From positions 1 through 64,000 of the forward strand of contig NZ_JADNYM010000006.1 in the NCBI RefSeq assembly GCF_015708085.1: a stretch of DNA of 64,000 nt, given 5' to 3'. Numbering within the stretch: the stretch's first letter is position 1; the number at the start of each line of letters is the position of its first letter. Under the pieces are notes generated by a model. It did no database searches. It saw only the letters and a list, made by a program, of their open reading frames with translations, and was not told the origin of the DNA. Below, one piece after another: positions 50,302 through 59,595 of the stretch. The translations under genes were made by a program, and so were the position numbers. Source of the DNA: Arthrobacter terrae. GTDB taxonomy: Bacteria; Actinomycetota; Actinomycetes; Actinomycetales; Micrococcaceae.

Positions 50302-53300
50302 CTAATAGTTTTCGGAGACGTAAGCGTAGGCGTGGTCGAAGAGGTCCCCGGAAGCCGGCAGCCCGTAGCGGACGAGGACTTTGCGAATCGCGATACGGAC
50401 CGCCTTGTCGCCTTCCTTGGTGTTGTTCCACCCGTCCCAGCGGACTTCCTTAACGATGGCGTCGATGTCGGCGACGACCTTTCCGACGATGACCGGAACA
50501 CCCTCGGGCCTATATTCTTCGAAGATCTGAGTCAGGGCTCCGGTGTTCGGGTCGGGCAGGAGATCCAAGCCCGGGACACCGGATTCGTCTTCGGCCTTTT
50601 CAGCGGCGGCCACGTCGCGGGCCAGGTCGAGAAGGTCACGGAGGAAGTCCACAGACTCCTGGGCTTTAGCGAGTTGGCGTTCGCGTAGGCGCTCCAGCCT
50701 TTCAGACAGTGTCTTATAAACGGGGTGGTCTCCGTTGGTACCTTCCAACCTTTTACGCAACCGGGAGGCGATGTTGTCGACCACCTCGGCCGCTGTCGTG
50801 ACCTGAGTTTCTCCGCTGCCGGCGTCGGGGTCGATGACGCCAGCTTCAATGAGCCGTTTGATGGTGCCTTCGTCAGCGATCACGACGTCTACCCCGGTGT
50901 CTCTGACCGTGACTTCGCCGATGTGCCCGTGGACGAGCTCCAACGTTTTTGCGCCGAGACGGTGCCAGAGCAGGTCCCGTGTGTCGTCAGCAGGTGCGAC
51001 GGAGGCGTACACCTTGGACAACCATTTGTAGTCGGACCGGTGGTTCTCTAGCCGCAGGTCCGGATATGCGGCTTCCCAAATGCCCTGGAGCATGCCGTAC
51101 TGGGCGGCAAAACGCTCCAGGGCTTTGTCGTCCGGCAGTCGGTCGTGGGCTGCCTGGAGGGCTTCAAATCCGGTGTTGTTCCGGTCGATGCCGGCGAACC
51201 GGTCAAGGACGTTGGCAATCTCGATTTCGAACTGCTCCAGCAGGGAGCCGATTTCAATCTCCTTCCGGGCGTGCTCCGGGTTGGCCGGGGACATCGCGCG
51301 GGCGAAGCCGTCGCCGAGCCCGACGTAGTCGACGATGAGTCCGTAGCGTTTCTCCTGCCCGGTCAGCGGGTTCTTCCAGTTCCGGTTGGTCCGGGTGATC
51401 GTCTGGTAGAGGGTATGCAACTTCATAGGTTTGTCCAGGTACATCACACCCTCGATGGGTGCATCGAACCCGGTGCCCAGCTTGGCGGTGACGACGATGA
51501 ATTTCAACGGATCACCTAGTTGGCGAAACCGGTTCAAGATGTTCTCCTCACCGAGATCGGTGAGTTTGTGCTCCTGCCACCCAGGCTCGTCCTTTGACTG
51601 GACGGACATAACGATGACCGCCTCATCAGGGGTACCGCCGCCGGCACGGGCCTTCAGTTGACGGGCGAGCTCCTCCTGATAAGCCACGCATAAGGCCCGG
51701 TCGTAGGCGACCACCTGCGCTTTCATACCCAACGGGTCGATGATCGAGTAGAAATGGTCGATGATGTCGGCACAGACCTTCTCCACGCGTTCCAGGTTCG
51801 CGAAGAACGTGCGGGTGTCCGTGGCTTTCGCCGCCACATATTCCTGCTCGTCCTCGGTCAGGCCTTCCTCTGCGGCCAGTTCGTCGAATGCTTTATCCAG
51901 ATCCGTCTTGCGGATGTGGAAGTCCACCAAGCGCGGGGAAACATGCATGGGGACGGTGGTGCCATCAGCGATGGAACGGTCCGAATCGTAGGTGTTCATC
52001 GCATGGTTCGGGTCATCCGGGTCACCGAACAGCTCGTACGTGTTGCGGTCCTCATCGGCGATCGGGGTGCCAGTGAAACCGAAGAAACGGGCGTTCGGGA
52101 AGGCGGCGCGCAGGAACTTGCCCAGCTGCCCTTCCTGGGTGCGGTGCGCCTCATCGACCAGGACGATGATGTTCTCCCGGGTGTTCAGCACCCCGGCGTT
52201 CTTGAATTTGTGCACCGTGGTGAAGATGATTCCGCGCCGGTCCTCTCCCAGAATGCGACGGAGGTCGGCAGCATTCTCGGGGGCCTCGAGGGAGGGCATG
52301 CCGGCGCGAAGAAACTGGCGATACATCTGAGTGACCAGCTGGACGCGGTCCGCGATCAAGACGATCGACGGGTTTTTCAGCCGTGGTTCGTTGACCAGCT
52401 TGACCGCGGCGAACAGCATGGCGAGGGTCTTGCCCGAACCCTGGGTGTGGTGAATCAGGCCCTGTCTCTTGGTGCTGTGCAAGGCGCGGGTGTGAATGGC
52501 GCGGACGGCTTCGACCTGCGGGTACCGGGGCACAATCTTGTTCAGCCGTGGCACCCCGGAATGCTTAGCCTTCAACTCGAAGACAGTGAAGTCCGCGACG
52601 ACTGACAGGACTGTCTCGGGGTTCAGCAGCAGTTCGACGCTACGCTTTACGCGTGGCCAGCCTGCTGGGAGAATCTCTTCCTCCGTGTTCCCCCAGACAC
52701 CCCATGATTCGATGTCCTGGCCGGCGGCGCCGTAATGGAAGTCCTTGCCGTCGGTCGCTACCGAAAACGCATTCGGAACGAAGAATTCCGCCCAGCCCGG
52801 TTCGTAGATGGTGTGGATCTCATGGGCAGCTTTCAGCCACGTGATTCGGGCGTCCAGGCGCGTCTTGGTTTCGATAACCACCAGCGGGATGCCGTTCACG
52901 AACAGCACGAGATCGAACCGACAAAAATGGCCTTGGGTGCCGAACGTGACCTCATCGGAGACGACCAGGATATTCGCGGCCGGGTTGGTGAAGTCGATCA
53001 GCTGGACCGGATCGAAGACGTCGCGGCCAGTGAAGCGGTGAGTTTTCTGGCCCCGCAGCCACTCCAGGAAGTGCTGGTTGGTCGGAACCAGTCCATCCTC
53101 CCGGGCTGAGAGCATCAGGCTGCGCAACGGAGACAGCAGCTCCGCGGCGCGCTCCGGGGCCTCGGCAACGGCGGGATTGAGCCGGGCAAGCGCCGTCAAC
53201 AGATCAGCCTCGATCAGCACGTCCTCGGTGTGCCGGTCGAGCTGATAACCCGGAATATGCTTCCATCCGGCGCCCACCAGCAAATCCAAGATCGGCCGCT

Positions 53301-53331
53301 GTACCGTATTCGACTCGTTGAACCCCGCCAT
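50302..53331 (-). CDS. hsdR: Type I restriction enzyme, R subunit
   Basis: The 1009-residue protein has a PD-(D/E)xK nuclease core near the N-terminus (FD140LVLFVNGIPLVVIE154TK156). The SF2 motor follows: Walker A HHTQGSGKT (294-302), DEAH (393-396), GFTGTP, and motif VI-like QTITRTNR. It translocates and cuts DNA when the HsdM/HsdS complex finds an unmodified site. The ATG lies 4 bp after the hsdS stop, so the subunits are co-expressed. It is full length for the family. Confidence 0.93.
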   Translation of the reverse strand: MAGFNESNTVQRPILDLLVGAGWKHIPGYQLDRHTEDVLIEADLLTALARLNPAVAEAPERAAELLSPLRSLMLSAREDGLVPTNQHFLEWLRGQKTHRFTGRDVFDPVQLIDFTNPAANILVVSDEVTFGTQGHFCRFDLVLFVNGIPLVVIETKTRLDARITWLKAAHEIHTIYEPGWAEFFVPNAFSVATDGKDFHYGAAGQDIESWGVWGNTEEEILPAGWPRVKRSVELLLNPETVLSVVADFTVFELKAKHSGVPRLNKIVPRYPQVEAVRAIHTRALHSTKRQGLIHHTQGSGKTLAMLFAAVKLVNEPRLKNPSIVLIADRVQLVTQMYRQFLRAGMPSLEAPENAADLRRILGEDRRGIIFTTVHKFKNAGVLNTRENIIVLVDEAHRTQEGQLGKFLRAAFPNARFFGFTGTPIADEDRNTYELFGDPDDPNHAMNTYDSDRSIADGTTVPMHVSPRLVDFHIRKTDLDKAFDELAAEEGLTEDEQEYVAAKATDTRTFFANLERVEKVCADIIDHFYSIIDPLGMKAQVVAYDRALCVAYQEELARQLKARAGGGTPDEAVIVMSVQSKDEPGWQEHKLTDLGEENILNRFRQLGDPLKFIVVTAKLGTGFDAPIEGVMYLDKPMKLHTLYQTITRTNRNWKNPLTGQEKRYGLIVDYVGLGDGFARAMSPANPEHARKEIEIGSLLEQFEIEIANVLDRFAGIDRNNTGFEALQAAHDRLPDDKALERFAAQYGMLQGIWEAAYPDLRLENHRSDYKWLSKVYASVAPADDTRDLLWHRLGAKTLELVHGHIGEVTVRDTGVDVVIADEGTIKRLIEAGVIDPDAGSGETQVTTAAEVVDNIASRLRKRLEGTNGDHPVYKTLSERLERLRERQLAKAQESVDFLRDLLDLARDVAAAEKAEDESGVPGLDLLPDPNTGALTQIFEEYRPEGVPVIVGKVVADIDAIVKEVRWDGWNNTKEGDKAVRIAIRKVLVRYGLPASGDLFDHAYAYVSENY

Positions 53332-53335
53332 GAAA

Positions 53336-54556
53336 TTACGCCCCCATTAGTTCGTCATACGTCTCAGGCATTCTATGTGCACCCGATAGCAGGGCAGAAA
53401 GTAGTTCGGCCCGGAGGGAGCGAAGTGACTGTGCATGACTTTCCTGCTCGTTCGAGACTGAGAGGAACGATTCCGCCAACTCACAGAACGCCGACTGGTC
53501 TTCTCGTGAAACCGGAAGAATGATCTTGGTGTGAGTCAAGTACTGAGGAATGTTGAGGTTGCGGATGCCGGTAGTGAACTTCTGAAACGGCAGCGGGGCG
53601 TCTTGCTTGTACATCAGCCACATCACCCAGAACACGTAGGACGGATCGACGATGGCAGTGTCCGGTCTCAGAAGGCGCATGAAGTCCGACGGAACAACAT
53701 TTGGTGGTGTGTTGCGGCCACGAATTACGCGCCCCACAGGTTGAGTTGGTGAGCCACCGGACCGCTCAAGGACAACGTCACCAGCTTGGATGGTTCGGAC
53801 TGCGGCACGCTTGAAAGAAAGACTTCTGCGGCTACCCAGCGCCGCGTCAACTTCCGTATGCCCATTGGCGTAGGCACTCGGACCGATTGCGACAACGTCC
53901 GTGTCCTCGGCGCCTGGCTCGCTTCCCCATGATCCACCGATGACGTGGCTGAACACCGACTCCAGAGGGAGAGGTGTGCCAACCATTCCGGCGTACGCCG
54001 AGGCCAGACTGCGGACGCTAACAGAATCAAGGGTCTGCCGATTGGCATTGGCTGATTCGATGGCATCGTCCACGGCGCCGATCAGGTCAACGATGCGCCG
54101 CTGCTCGTCCAGAGATGGGACCGTCAGCTTAAGTTCCAAGAATCGATGGACATCGAGCCGAACCCGGTTCGTTGTGCCAGCTGAGACTTTGTCGCACAGG
54201 TCGGCGAATGCCGCACTCCGGACAATGATGCTGAAGTACTTCTTTGAGACCACGGCTTCATCGACGACATAGGACAGGAAATCGCCTGTGACTACGGCGC
54301 CGTCCAGCTCCGGTGGAAGGAGCGAATTCGAGCCTTTGCGTGCATCGATCTTGGAGATCATTAGGTCTCCCGTGCGCACCTCGAACCGGGCAGTCCCGAG
54401 TTCTGAGCCAAAGCAAACCTTTCTGAGCCTGGCCCCTTTCCCGTAGAGCGGAAGCGTGACCATTTTGTAGGAGGCCTCGGGGTCGATCGTGGCCTTTCTT
54501 CGAATCGGCGAGAGGAAGTCCGAGAATCTCATGCCTACCCGCGCTTCAGAAGTCAA
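53336..54556 (-). CDS. hsdS: Type I restriction-modification specificity subunit
   Basis: The 406-residue protein has the two-target-domain architecture: a first target-recognition domain (about 10-125), a conserved helix (VPSLDEQRRIVDLIGAVDDAIESANANRQTL), a second target domain (about 165-340), and a second conserved helix (PVSREDQSAFCELAESFLSVSNEQE). The two domains should recognise a bipartite sequence. It overlaps the end of hsdM by 11 bp, with a TTG start and AAGGCGG upstream. Confidence 0.88.
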   Translation of the reverse strand: MTSEARVGMRFSDFLSPIRRKATIDPEASYKMVTLPLYGKGARLRKVCFGSELGTARFEVRTGDLMISKIDARKGSNSLLPPELDGAVVTGDFLSYVVDEAVVSKKYFSIIVRSAAFADLCDKVSAGTTNRVRLDVHRFLELKLTVPSLDEQRRIVDLIGAVDDAIESANANRQTLDSVSVRSLASAYAGMVGTPLPLESVFSHVIGGSWGSEPGAEDTDVVAIGPSAYANGHTEVDAALGSRRSLSFKRAAVRTIQAGDVVLERSGGSPTQPVGRVIRGRNTPPNVVPSDFMRLLRPDTAIVDPSYVFWVMWLMYKQDAPLPFQKFTTGIRNLNIPQYLTHTKIILPVSREDQSAFCELAESFLSVSNEQESHAQSLRSLRAELLSALLSGAHRMPETYDELMGA

Positions 54557-56063
54557 AGCCAGCCGCCTTCAGCTTGTCCGCCAGCACTTCTTCGACCGCT
54601 GCGAGCCGTTCGCGGCTTTCCTGGTAGGCGATGAGGGCTTCCTCAACATTGGCTTCGCCGACACTCTCGGTCTTGATGTAACGGCCAATGTTCAGATCGA
54701 AACCGTTCTCCTCAAGCTCCTCCATGCCGACCAGACGGAGGCTCAGCCCGCCTTCACCGTCGATGTCTTTGCCTTGCTTGTAGGCCGCGTCGATGACCTC
54801 GATGTCCTCATCCGACATGGTGTTCTGGTTCTTGCCCGAGACGAACCGTTTGGACGCGTCGATGAACAGGACCTTGTCCCGGCGTTCGGCCGGTTTCTGC
54901 CTCCGGAAGATGAGCAGACACACCGGGATGGACGTCGAGTAGAAGAGGTTGTTAGGCAGGCCAATGACGGCCTCGAGCAGGTCCTTGCGGATCAGGCATT
55001 CCCGGATGGCGCCTTCTTTGCCACCGCGGAACAGCACGCCGTGCGGCATGACGACGCCGACCCGGCCGGTGTCTTCCTTCATGGAGGCAACCATGTGCTG
55101 GATCCAGGCGTAGTCGCCGTTCTTGGCTGGCGGGACACCGCAGATGACCCGGCTATAGGGGTCGTTGGTCCAACCTTCGGCACCCCAGTTCTGCAGCGAG
55201 AACGGCGGGTTGGCGATGACGACGTCGAATTTCTGCAGACCGTCGCCGTCCAGAAGCTTCGGTTCCCGGAACGAGTCACCCCGGACGATTTTGAACTCCT
55301 TGAGCCCATGCAGGTACAGGTTCATCTTCGCGATGGCGCTGGTGGTCAGGTTGATTTCCTGCCCGTGCAGGTGAAGGGTCCGGGCGTCCCCACCGGCCTC
55401 CTTCACCGCCGTGACCGTCTCGACGAGCATGCCACCGGAACCGCAGGCAGGGTCCGCGATGGTGTCCCCCGGCTTCGGGGCCAAGATCTTCACCAGAAGG
55501 TGCACCACATGGCGCGGTGTGAAGAATTCGCCGGCCTTCTTCCCAGACGCTTCGGCGAACTCCCGCAGCAGATACTCATACGCGGAGCCGAGCATGTCGC
55601 CGTTGACGCTGTCCGGGTCTAGCCGGACCGAATGGAACGAGTTGAGCAGCGCGGCCAGCGCGGTTTGGGGAAGGCGTTCCTGGTTGGCCCACTGCACGTC
55701 GCCGAAGACGCCGGCGAGGGCGTCCGGGTTAGCCTGCTGGATGCGCTGCATGGCGTTGTCCAGCTTCACCCCGGTCTGGTGCGCGGTCTCGATGACATCA
55801 ACCCAGTGGCAACCGTCCGGGATGGCGAACGTATGGTAATCCGCCTCAATCTCATCCGTCAGGGCATCCCCGAAGTCTTCGATTGCGCGGACCCGCTCGT
55901 GGTCCCAACTGTCGCTGATCCACTTGAAGAACATCACCGGGAAGACATAGGCCTTGAAGTCTCCAGGATCAACGGGCCCCCGCAGGGCGTTGGCAGCCGA
56001 CCACAGGGTCGATTCCAACTGTCGCTGGGACAGGTGTCCGGGCTCGGTGGTGGAGAGCGTCAA
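54546..56063 (-). CDS. hsdM: Type I DNA methyltransferase subunit
   Basis: The 505-residue protein is an N6-adenine methyltransferase: an HsdM N-terminal helical domain, motif I DPACGSGG (204-211), motif IV NPPF (283-286), and a C-terminal part with the typical RRDKVLFIDASK segment. The start is a TTG at 56063 with GAGGA upstream. A motif A copy lies 35-56 bp upstream, so the restriction system shares a regulatory signature with the pilus genes. Confidence 0.92.
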   Translation of the reverse strand: MTLSTTEPGHLSQRQLESTLWSAANALRGPVDPGDFKAYVFPVMFFKWISDSWDHERVRAIEDFGDALTDEIEADYHTFAIPDGCHWVDVIETAHQTGVKLDNAMQRIQQANPDALAGVFGDVQWANQERLPQTALAALLNSFHSVRLDPDSVNGDMLGSAYEYLLREFAEASGKKAGEFFTPRHVVHLLVKILAPKPGDTIADPACGSGGMLVETVTAVKEAGGDARTLHLHGQEINLTTSAIAKMNLYLHGLKEFKIVRGDSFREPKLLDGDGLQKFDVVIANPPFSLQNWGAEGWTNDPYSRVICGVPPAKNGDYAWIQHMVASMKEDTGRVGVVMPHGVLFRGGKEGAIRECLIRKDLLEAVIGLPNNLFYSTSIPVCLLIFRRQKPAERRDKVLFIDASKRFVSGKNQNTMSDEDIEVIDAAYKQGKDIDGEGGLSLRLVGMEELEENGFDLNIGRYIKTESVGEANVEEALIAYQESRERLAAVEEVLADKLKAAGFDF

Positions 56064-56097
56064 GATGATCCTCGTTCAGTCGTCAATGGGCTGTGTC

Positions 56098-56119
56098 TCT
56101 ATCCGTAAACATGCGTAGA
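56098..56119 (-). promoter_or_regulatory. Motif A copy upstream of hsdM
   Basis: TCTACGCATGTT followed by TACGGATAGA on the minus strand. The dyad is kept as TCTAC and ATAGA. Confidence 0.7.
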
Positions 56120-56392
56120 CACGGCGGGTAGGGATGTAGTCCCCCAAGGCCACCATGGCAAGCATATGTCCGGCCGGGTATTTGCGCCGTCCAGGACAGC
56201 GCATGTGGCGACCGATTGCCGAGTACGGGACTGAGCAATTCTGAATAGTGGCGTCCTGCGCGCTAGTTACGCCGCCCAGAGGAGGCAGTCGCCCGTATCG
56301 GCCAAAACAGGAATGCCCTGACCACCGAGGCGGTGCCCACGACGATCACTTCTACGACCGCCCGAGCGGCTCCGGACACAGGGCGTTGGGCT
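56120..56392. other. Intergenic, nothing recognised
   Basis: Apart from the hsdM motif A copy at its edge, I see no gene, clear hairpin or repeat. Confidence 0.5.
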
Positions 56393-57358
56393 TCATGCCG
56401 CCTTTGCAGCGCGCTGGGCGGCGAGCCATTTCCCCATCTGGATGTCTTTGGTGTCCTGGCGGATCGTGGCGATCATCCGGGCGTTCGTTATGTCGTCAAC
56501 ACCCATTTCCCGGTTCCGGCGGGCCAAGACCGCCAGACGGTCAGCCAGTTCGTTCAGCGGGTGCCCGTTATGGCCGCGGACCCATTCGTAGGAGATATTC
56601 ACCCCGCGGGCCGACCCGAGGATCCGTTTGCATTCGTTGACCGAGTCGGTGTCATCACATGGCTGCAGGGCGCCGGTGGAGACCCGGTCCAAGACCTCCA
56701 GTGCGGCCTTGGAGTCGGTGAGGACTTTCAGGTCTCCGACACCTTCGCGCAGGACCGGGTGGTGACCCAGGGTGGATTGGAGCCCGCGGCGGATCGCTGC
56801 CAGTTCCCCGGCACGGATGCCGCCATGGGTGCTGACGGACGTGTACGCGCCCAGGATCGGATCAGCGCCGTTAGAGTACGCCAGGACGTAGCCACAGCCG
56901 TTGACGGTCCTGCCGCGGCCACGGGATGAGTCACAGGCCAGGACCAGGCCGGAGACAAGGCCGCGTTCAACTTCGGCCACAGCGTCCCGTGCCGCGGCCA
57001 GAGCGGCCGGCGGGGCTGTCAGGTCGGTGACGGGCAGGTCGGTTTTGGCGCGCAGCAGTTCCGCTGTCGCCCAGTCGCCGGTGAAAACCTGGGAGGGCAT
57101 TTCCCCGGTGCGTTTGACGACACGGCCGACGGCCTGGGTGATCTGGGCTGCCAGTTCCCTGTTGGACGGGTTGGTTGACTGACCATGGCCGGGTCCGGAG
57201 ATGATGAAATCTTTGCCGTCAACAATGGTGTGGACAGCCCAGCGGCACAGGTTCGGCTGCCGGTCCACCAGGACTGTCACGCCATGGCGTTCACTCACCG
57301 CAACCAGGGCCGGAACGAACCGGGCCGCCGGCGGGGCCGGCATCGGAACGGCGGTCAC
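56393..57358 (-). CDS. RNase HI-domain protein
   Basis: The 321-residue protein has an RNase HI fold in its second half: ACD143SS, GE185LAAIRRGL, LTD215SKAAL and WVRGH263NGHPLNELAD273RLA, covering the four metal-binding residues and the catalytic His. The N-terminal 130 residues contain a related-looking segment (CRWAVHTIVDGKDFIISG, NRELAAQITQAVGRV), perhaps a degenerate second copy. It would cleave RNA in RNA-DNA hybrids. Its GTG overlaps the stop of the upstream gene (GTGA). Confidence 0.82.
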   Translation of the reverse strand: MTAVPMPAPPAARFVPALVAVSERHGVTVLVDRQPNLCRWAVHTIVDGKDFIISGPGHGQSTNPSNRELAAQITQAVGRVVKRTGEMPSQVFTGDWATAELLRAKTDLPVTDLTAPPAALAAARDAVAEVERGLVSGLVLACDSSRGRGRTVNGCGYVLAYSNGADPILGAYTSVSTHGGIRAGELAAIRRGLQSTLGHHPVLREGVGDLKVLTDSKAALEVLDRVSTGALQPCDDTDSVNECKRILGSARGVNISYEWVRGHNGHPLNELADRLAVLARRNREMGVDDITNARMIATIRQDTKDIQMGKWLAAQRAAKAA

Positions 57359-58119
57359 CGGACACCCCCGGCGATGTCTTCAAGCGTGATCGGTTTCAGA
57401 CCGGCCTCGATGCGCTGCTGGTGTTCGGGCATGGCGTTCACGAACGCCATCAGCTCCGACGGGGAATCGAACTCCTGCCTGTTCTGCAGCTCGTGCAAGG
57501 CATGATGAATGCGGTCCTCGATGGAGGGCATGGCAGCGAAAACGTCGGCGGCACGGTTGATCAGGTCAGCGTCCGGGTAGACGTTGCCGACATCAATCCT
57601 GAACATCCCGGTCGGGTCCCACGGGTCGGTGCCGCGCAGCACCCGTGTCCACGTCTCAGCCCGGCGTTCCCATTCGGCGGCGGAAACCCCGGTGGGCCGC
57701 TGCTGCTCGGTGTCCGCTTCATTCCAATACGGGTAGTAGTCGCCGAGTTCCAGTTCATCCAGCTCGGCTGCGAACGCCGGATGCTTGGGGAACATCAGCG
57801 CGTACAGCAGCCCGGTTTCCGGGTCATCGGAGACAGCGACCGTGACGGTGTTCAGGTGGCAGGAATGCTCTCCGGCCAGGATCTGCCCGACATGGACGGC
57901 CTGGGCCTGGACTGCGTCGAAGATGACCGATTCCGGCCGGGGCGTCCCGGCCAGGTCGGCGGTATCTAGCGCTTTGGCCGCGAATTCGGCGACCTGAACG
58001 ATTTCGGCGCGGTCCCGGACCGGGGCCATCGCTTCGCGGAGGCGCTCGGCCAGGTCCAGCAGGTCAGTGCCCGGGCGCAGCCGGTAGCCGTGCGGGACGC
58101 TCCGGTCCGGACTACGCAT
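57355..58119 (-). CDS. Unknown protein in the VWA/RNase HI operon
   Basis: The 254-residue protein is soluble and acidic, with a helical N-terminus (TDLLDLAERLREAMAPVRDRAEIVQVAEF), a central alpha/beta region and a C-terminal helix. I recognise no motif. Its ATG overlaps the VWA gene by 8 bp, and its end overlaps the RNase HI gene, so it is translated with them. It may be an adaptor for the AAA/VWA pair. Confidence 0.6.
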   Translation of the reverse strand: MRSPDRSVPHGYRLRPGTDLLDLAERLREAMAPVRDRAEIVQVAEFAAKALDTADLAGTPRPESVIFDAVQAQAVHVGQILAGEHSCHLNTVTVAVSDDPETGLLYALMFPKHPAFAAELDELELGDYYPYWNEADTEQQRPTGVSAAEWERRAETWTRVLRGTDPWDPTGMFRIDVGNVYPDADLINRAADVFAAMPSIEDRIHHALHELQNRQEFDSPSELMAFVNAMPEHQQRIEAGLKPITLEDIAGGVR

Positions 58120-59485
58120 TGTCTTTCACCTCCACCAGGTGAGCCCATTCCGGGACGCTGTCGATCCAGTGCTGGGAGGTCACGTTGATCAGCAGGACGA
58201 TCACCGGAACGGACGGGCGTTCGGTCGGCCACCAGGTTTCACCGTCGGTCGCGATAATGATGGCGGACGGCTTTTTCGGCAGGGACAGGGCATGCACAAT
58301 CGCTTCACCCATATCGGTGCCGCCGCGGCCGGCAATCTCCGTGATGGAGTCTTTGCCGGTGAACTTCACTGACTGATGGACCATCGTGTCAATGTCCGAG
58401 ACGATCAGGTCGTCACCTTTGATGCCCAGCTTCCGGGCGATGGCGTAAACCTCATTGGTCGCCATGGCAAGGTCATGGTCGTTGACGGAGCCGGACGTGT
58501 CCCGGTAAAAGTGGATCGACGGGATTGGTTTGATGTAACCGGGCGCGATCACGCGGCCGAGGACGCGGCCCTTCCCATCAGACATTGTTTCGTTCATCCG
58601 GCGGCGGTTCCGGCGCTTGTACGTCGCGTCGTGGTATCCGGCCTTGTGGGCGACGGCGCGGCGGACATGCGAGGCCAGGACCCGCTCCCACGGTGTCTTG
58701 GACGGTGTGAGGATTTCATCGATGATCTGGGCGATACCACCGGGGACAGAACCGATGCCGTGCTGTTCCTGATGCTGGCGGACAGCGGACGCCGTCGCAA
58801 TGCGGACCAGGTTCTTTTCGATAGCGGACGCCGCTTCGGCCTGACCGCCCATCGTTTCATCGTCACCAAGTTCATGACCACCTTTACGGCCACCGGCACC
58901 GGAACCGCAGCCCTTCATCGGGGTCGGCTGGCCCTGGCCGGGGGCGTTGCCGGAACCGGCCTGCGGCTGTCCGTCCTGGCCGGGCTGGCCCTGGCCTCCC
59001 TGCTGGCCCTGCTGAGGCTTGGGCTTGTTGGCCTGCTTCTGGCGCAGAACTTCCATGTAGTGCAGCGGTGTCTGGTAGTCGGGCTCCCCGATGTGCGCAG
59101 CGAACACACCATGCTTGGCGAGGGCGTCACACCCGGCGTCCCGCAGATCATCATTAATGCTCATATCAGCGGCTGCGTTCCAGGTTTCGTGCTCATCATT
59201 GGAGACACCGGCCAGCTCGGCCAGCCAGGAATGCTCGGCCAGCAGATGCGAGCACTCATGCAGCAGGGCTTCGGCCCCGAACTGGGCACCCATAGGAATG
59301 ACCTTGTCGAAGTTGATGTAGCAGCGGTGGCCGGGGTCCACACCGAAGGTGTCCACAGCGTCGGAGTTGACCGGGCGGAGCGAAAACATCAGCGAGCCCA
59401 TGTAGGGCATGATCTGCAAAGCGGTGGCACGCCAGGCCTGAAAATGCAGCATCTGATCGTCTGTGGGAGTGGTGAGGTTTCTCAT
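58112..59485 (-). CDS. VWA-domain protein with metallopeptidase motif (MoxR partner)
   Basis: The 457-residue protein contains a HECSH zinc motif (76-80) in a DUF2201-like N-terminal domain and a long Gln/Gly/Pro-rich linker (about 150-205). A VWA-like domain with MIDAS motif DTSGS (329-333) and a later GGTDMGEA follow. The combination is typical of proteins paired with MoxR ATPases; one is encoded at 40.0-41.1 kb. The ATG at 59485 is exactly 7 bp after the CACACAT of motif B. Confidence 0.8.
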   Translation of the reverse strand: MRNLTTPTDDQMLHFQAWRATALQIMPYMGSLMFSLRPVNSDAVDTFGVDPGHRCYINFDKVIPMGAQFGAEALLHECSHLLAEHSWLAELAGVSNDEHETWNAAADMSINDDLRDAGCDALAKHGVFAAHIGEPDYQTPLHYMEVLRQKQANKPKPQQGQQGGQGQPGQDGQPQAGSGNAPGQGQPTPMKGCGSGAGGRKGGHELGDDETMGGQAEAASAIEKNLVRIATASAVRQHQEQHGIGSVPGGIAQIIDEILTPSKTPWERVLASHVRRAVAHKAGYHDATYKRRNRRRMNETMSDGKGRVLGRVIAPGYIKPIPSIHFYRDTSGSVNDHDLAMATNEVYAIARKLGIKGDDLIVSDIDTMVHQSVKFTGKDSITEIAGRGGTDMGEAIVHALSLPKKPSAIIIATDGETWWPTERPSVPVIVLLINVTSQHWIDSVPEWAHLVEVKDNA

Positions 59486-59492
59486 GCCCATT

Positions 59493-59522
59493 ATGTGTGC
59501 GGCGTCCCCGGTCCTGCTCACC
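59493..59522 (-). promoter_or_regulatory. Motif B promoter of the VWA gene
   Basis: GGTGAG (59522-59517), 17 bp, CACACAT (59499-59493), 7 bp, ATG. This is the full consensus, with no ribosome-binding site. Confidence 0.7.
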
Positions 59523-59539
59523 GTCTCCGGAAAAAGCCC

Positions 59540-59579
59540 CGCCCCTGCCGGTGGGTTATGACAGCCGGTGGCAGGGGCG
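59540..59579 (-). terminator. Terminator after the unknown 368-residue gene
   Basis: CGCCCCTGC / GCAGGGGCG arms (59540-59548, 59571-59579), followed on the minus strand by GGGGCTTTTT. Confidence 0.75.
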
Positions 59580-59595
59580 AGGTGGTCAGGTGGGC

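Noticed and set aside
54489-55622. 377-residue plus-strand frame opposite hsdM
   Set aside because: Antisense shadow of an intact methyltransferase.
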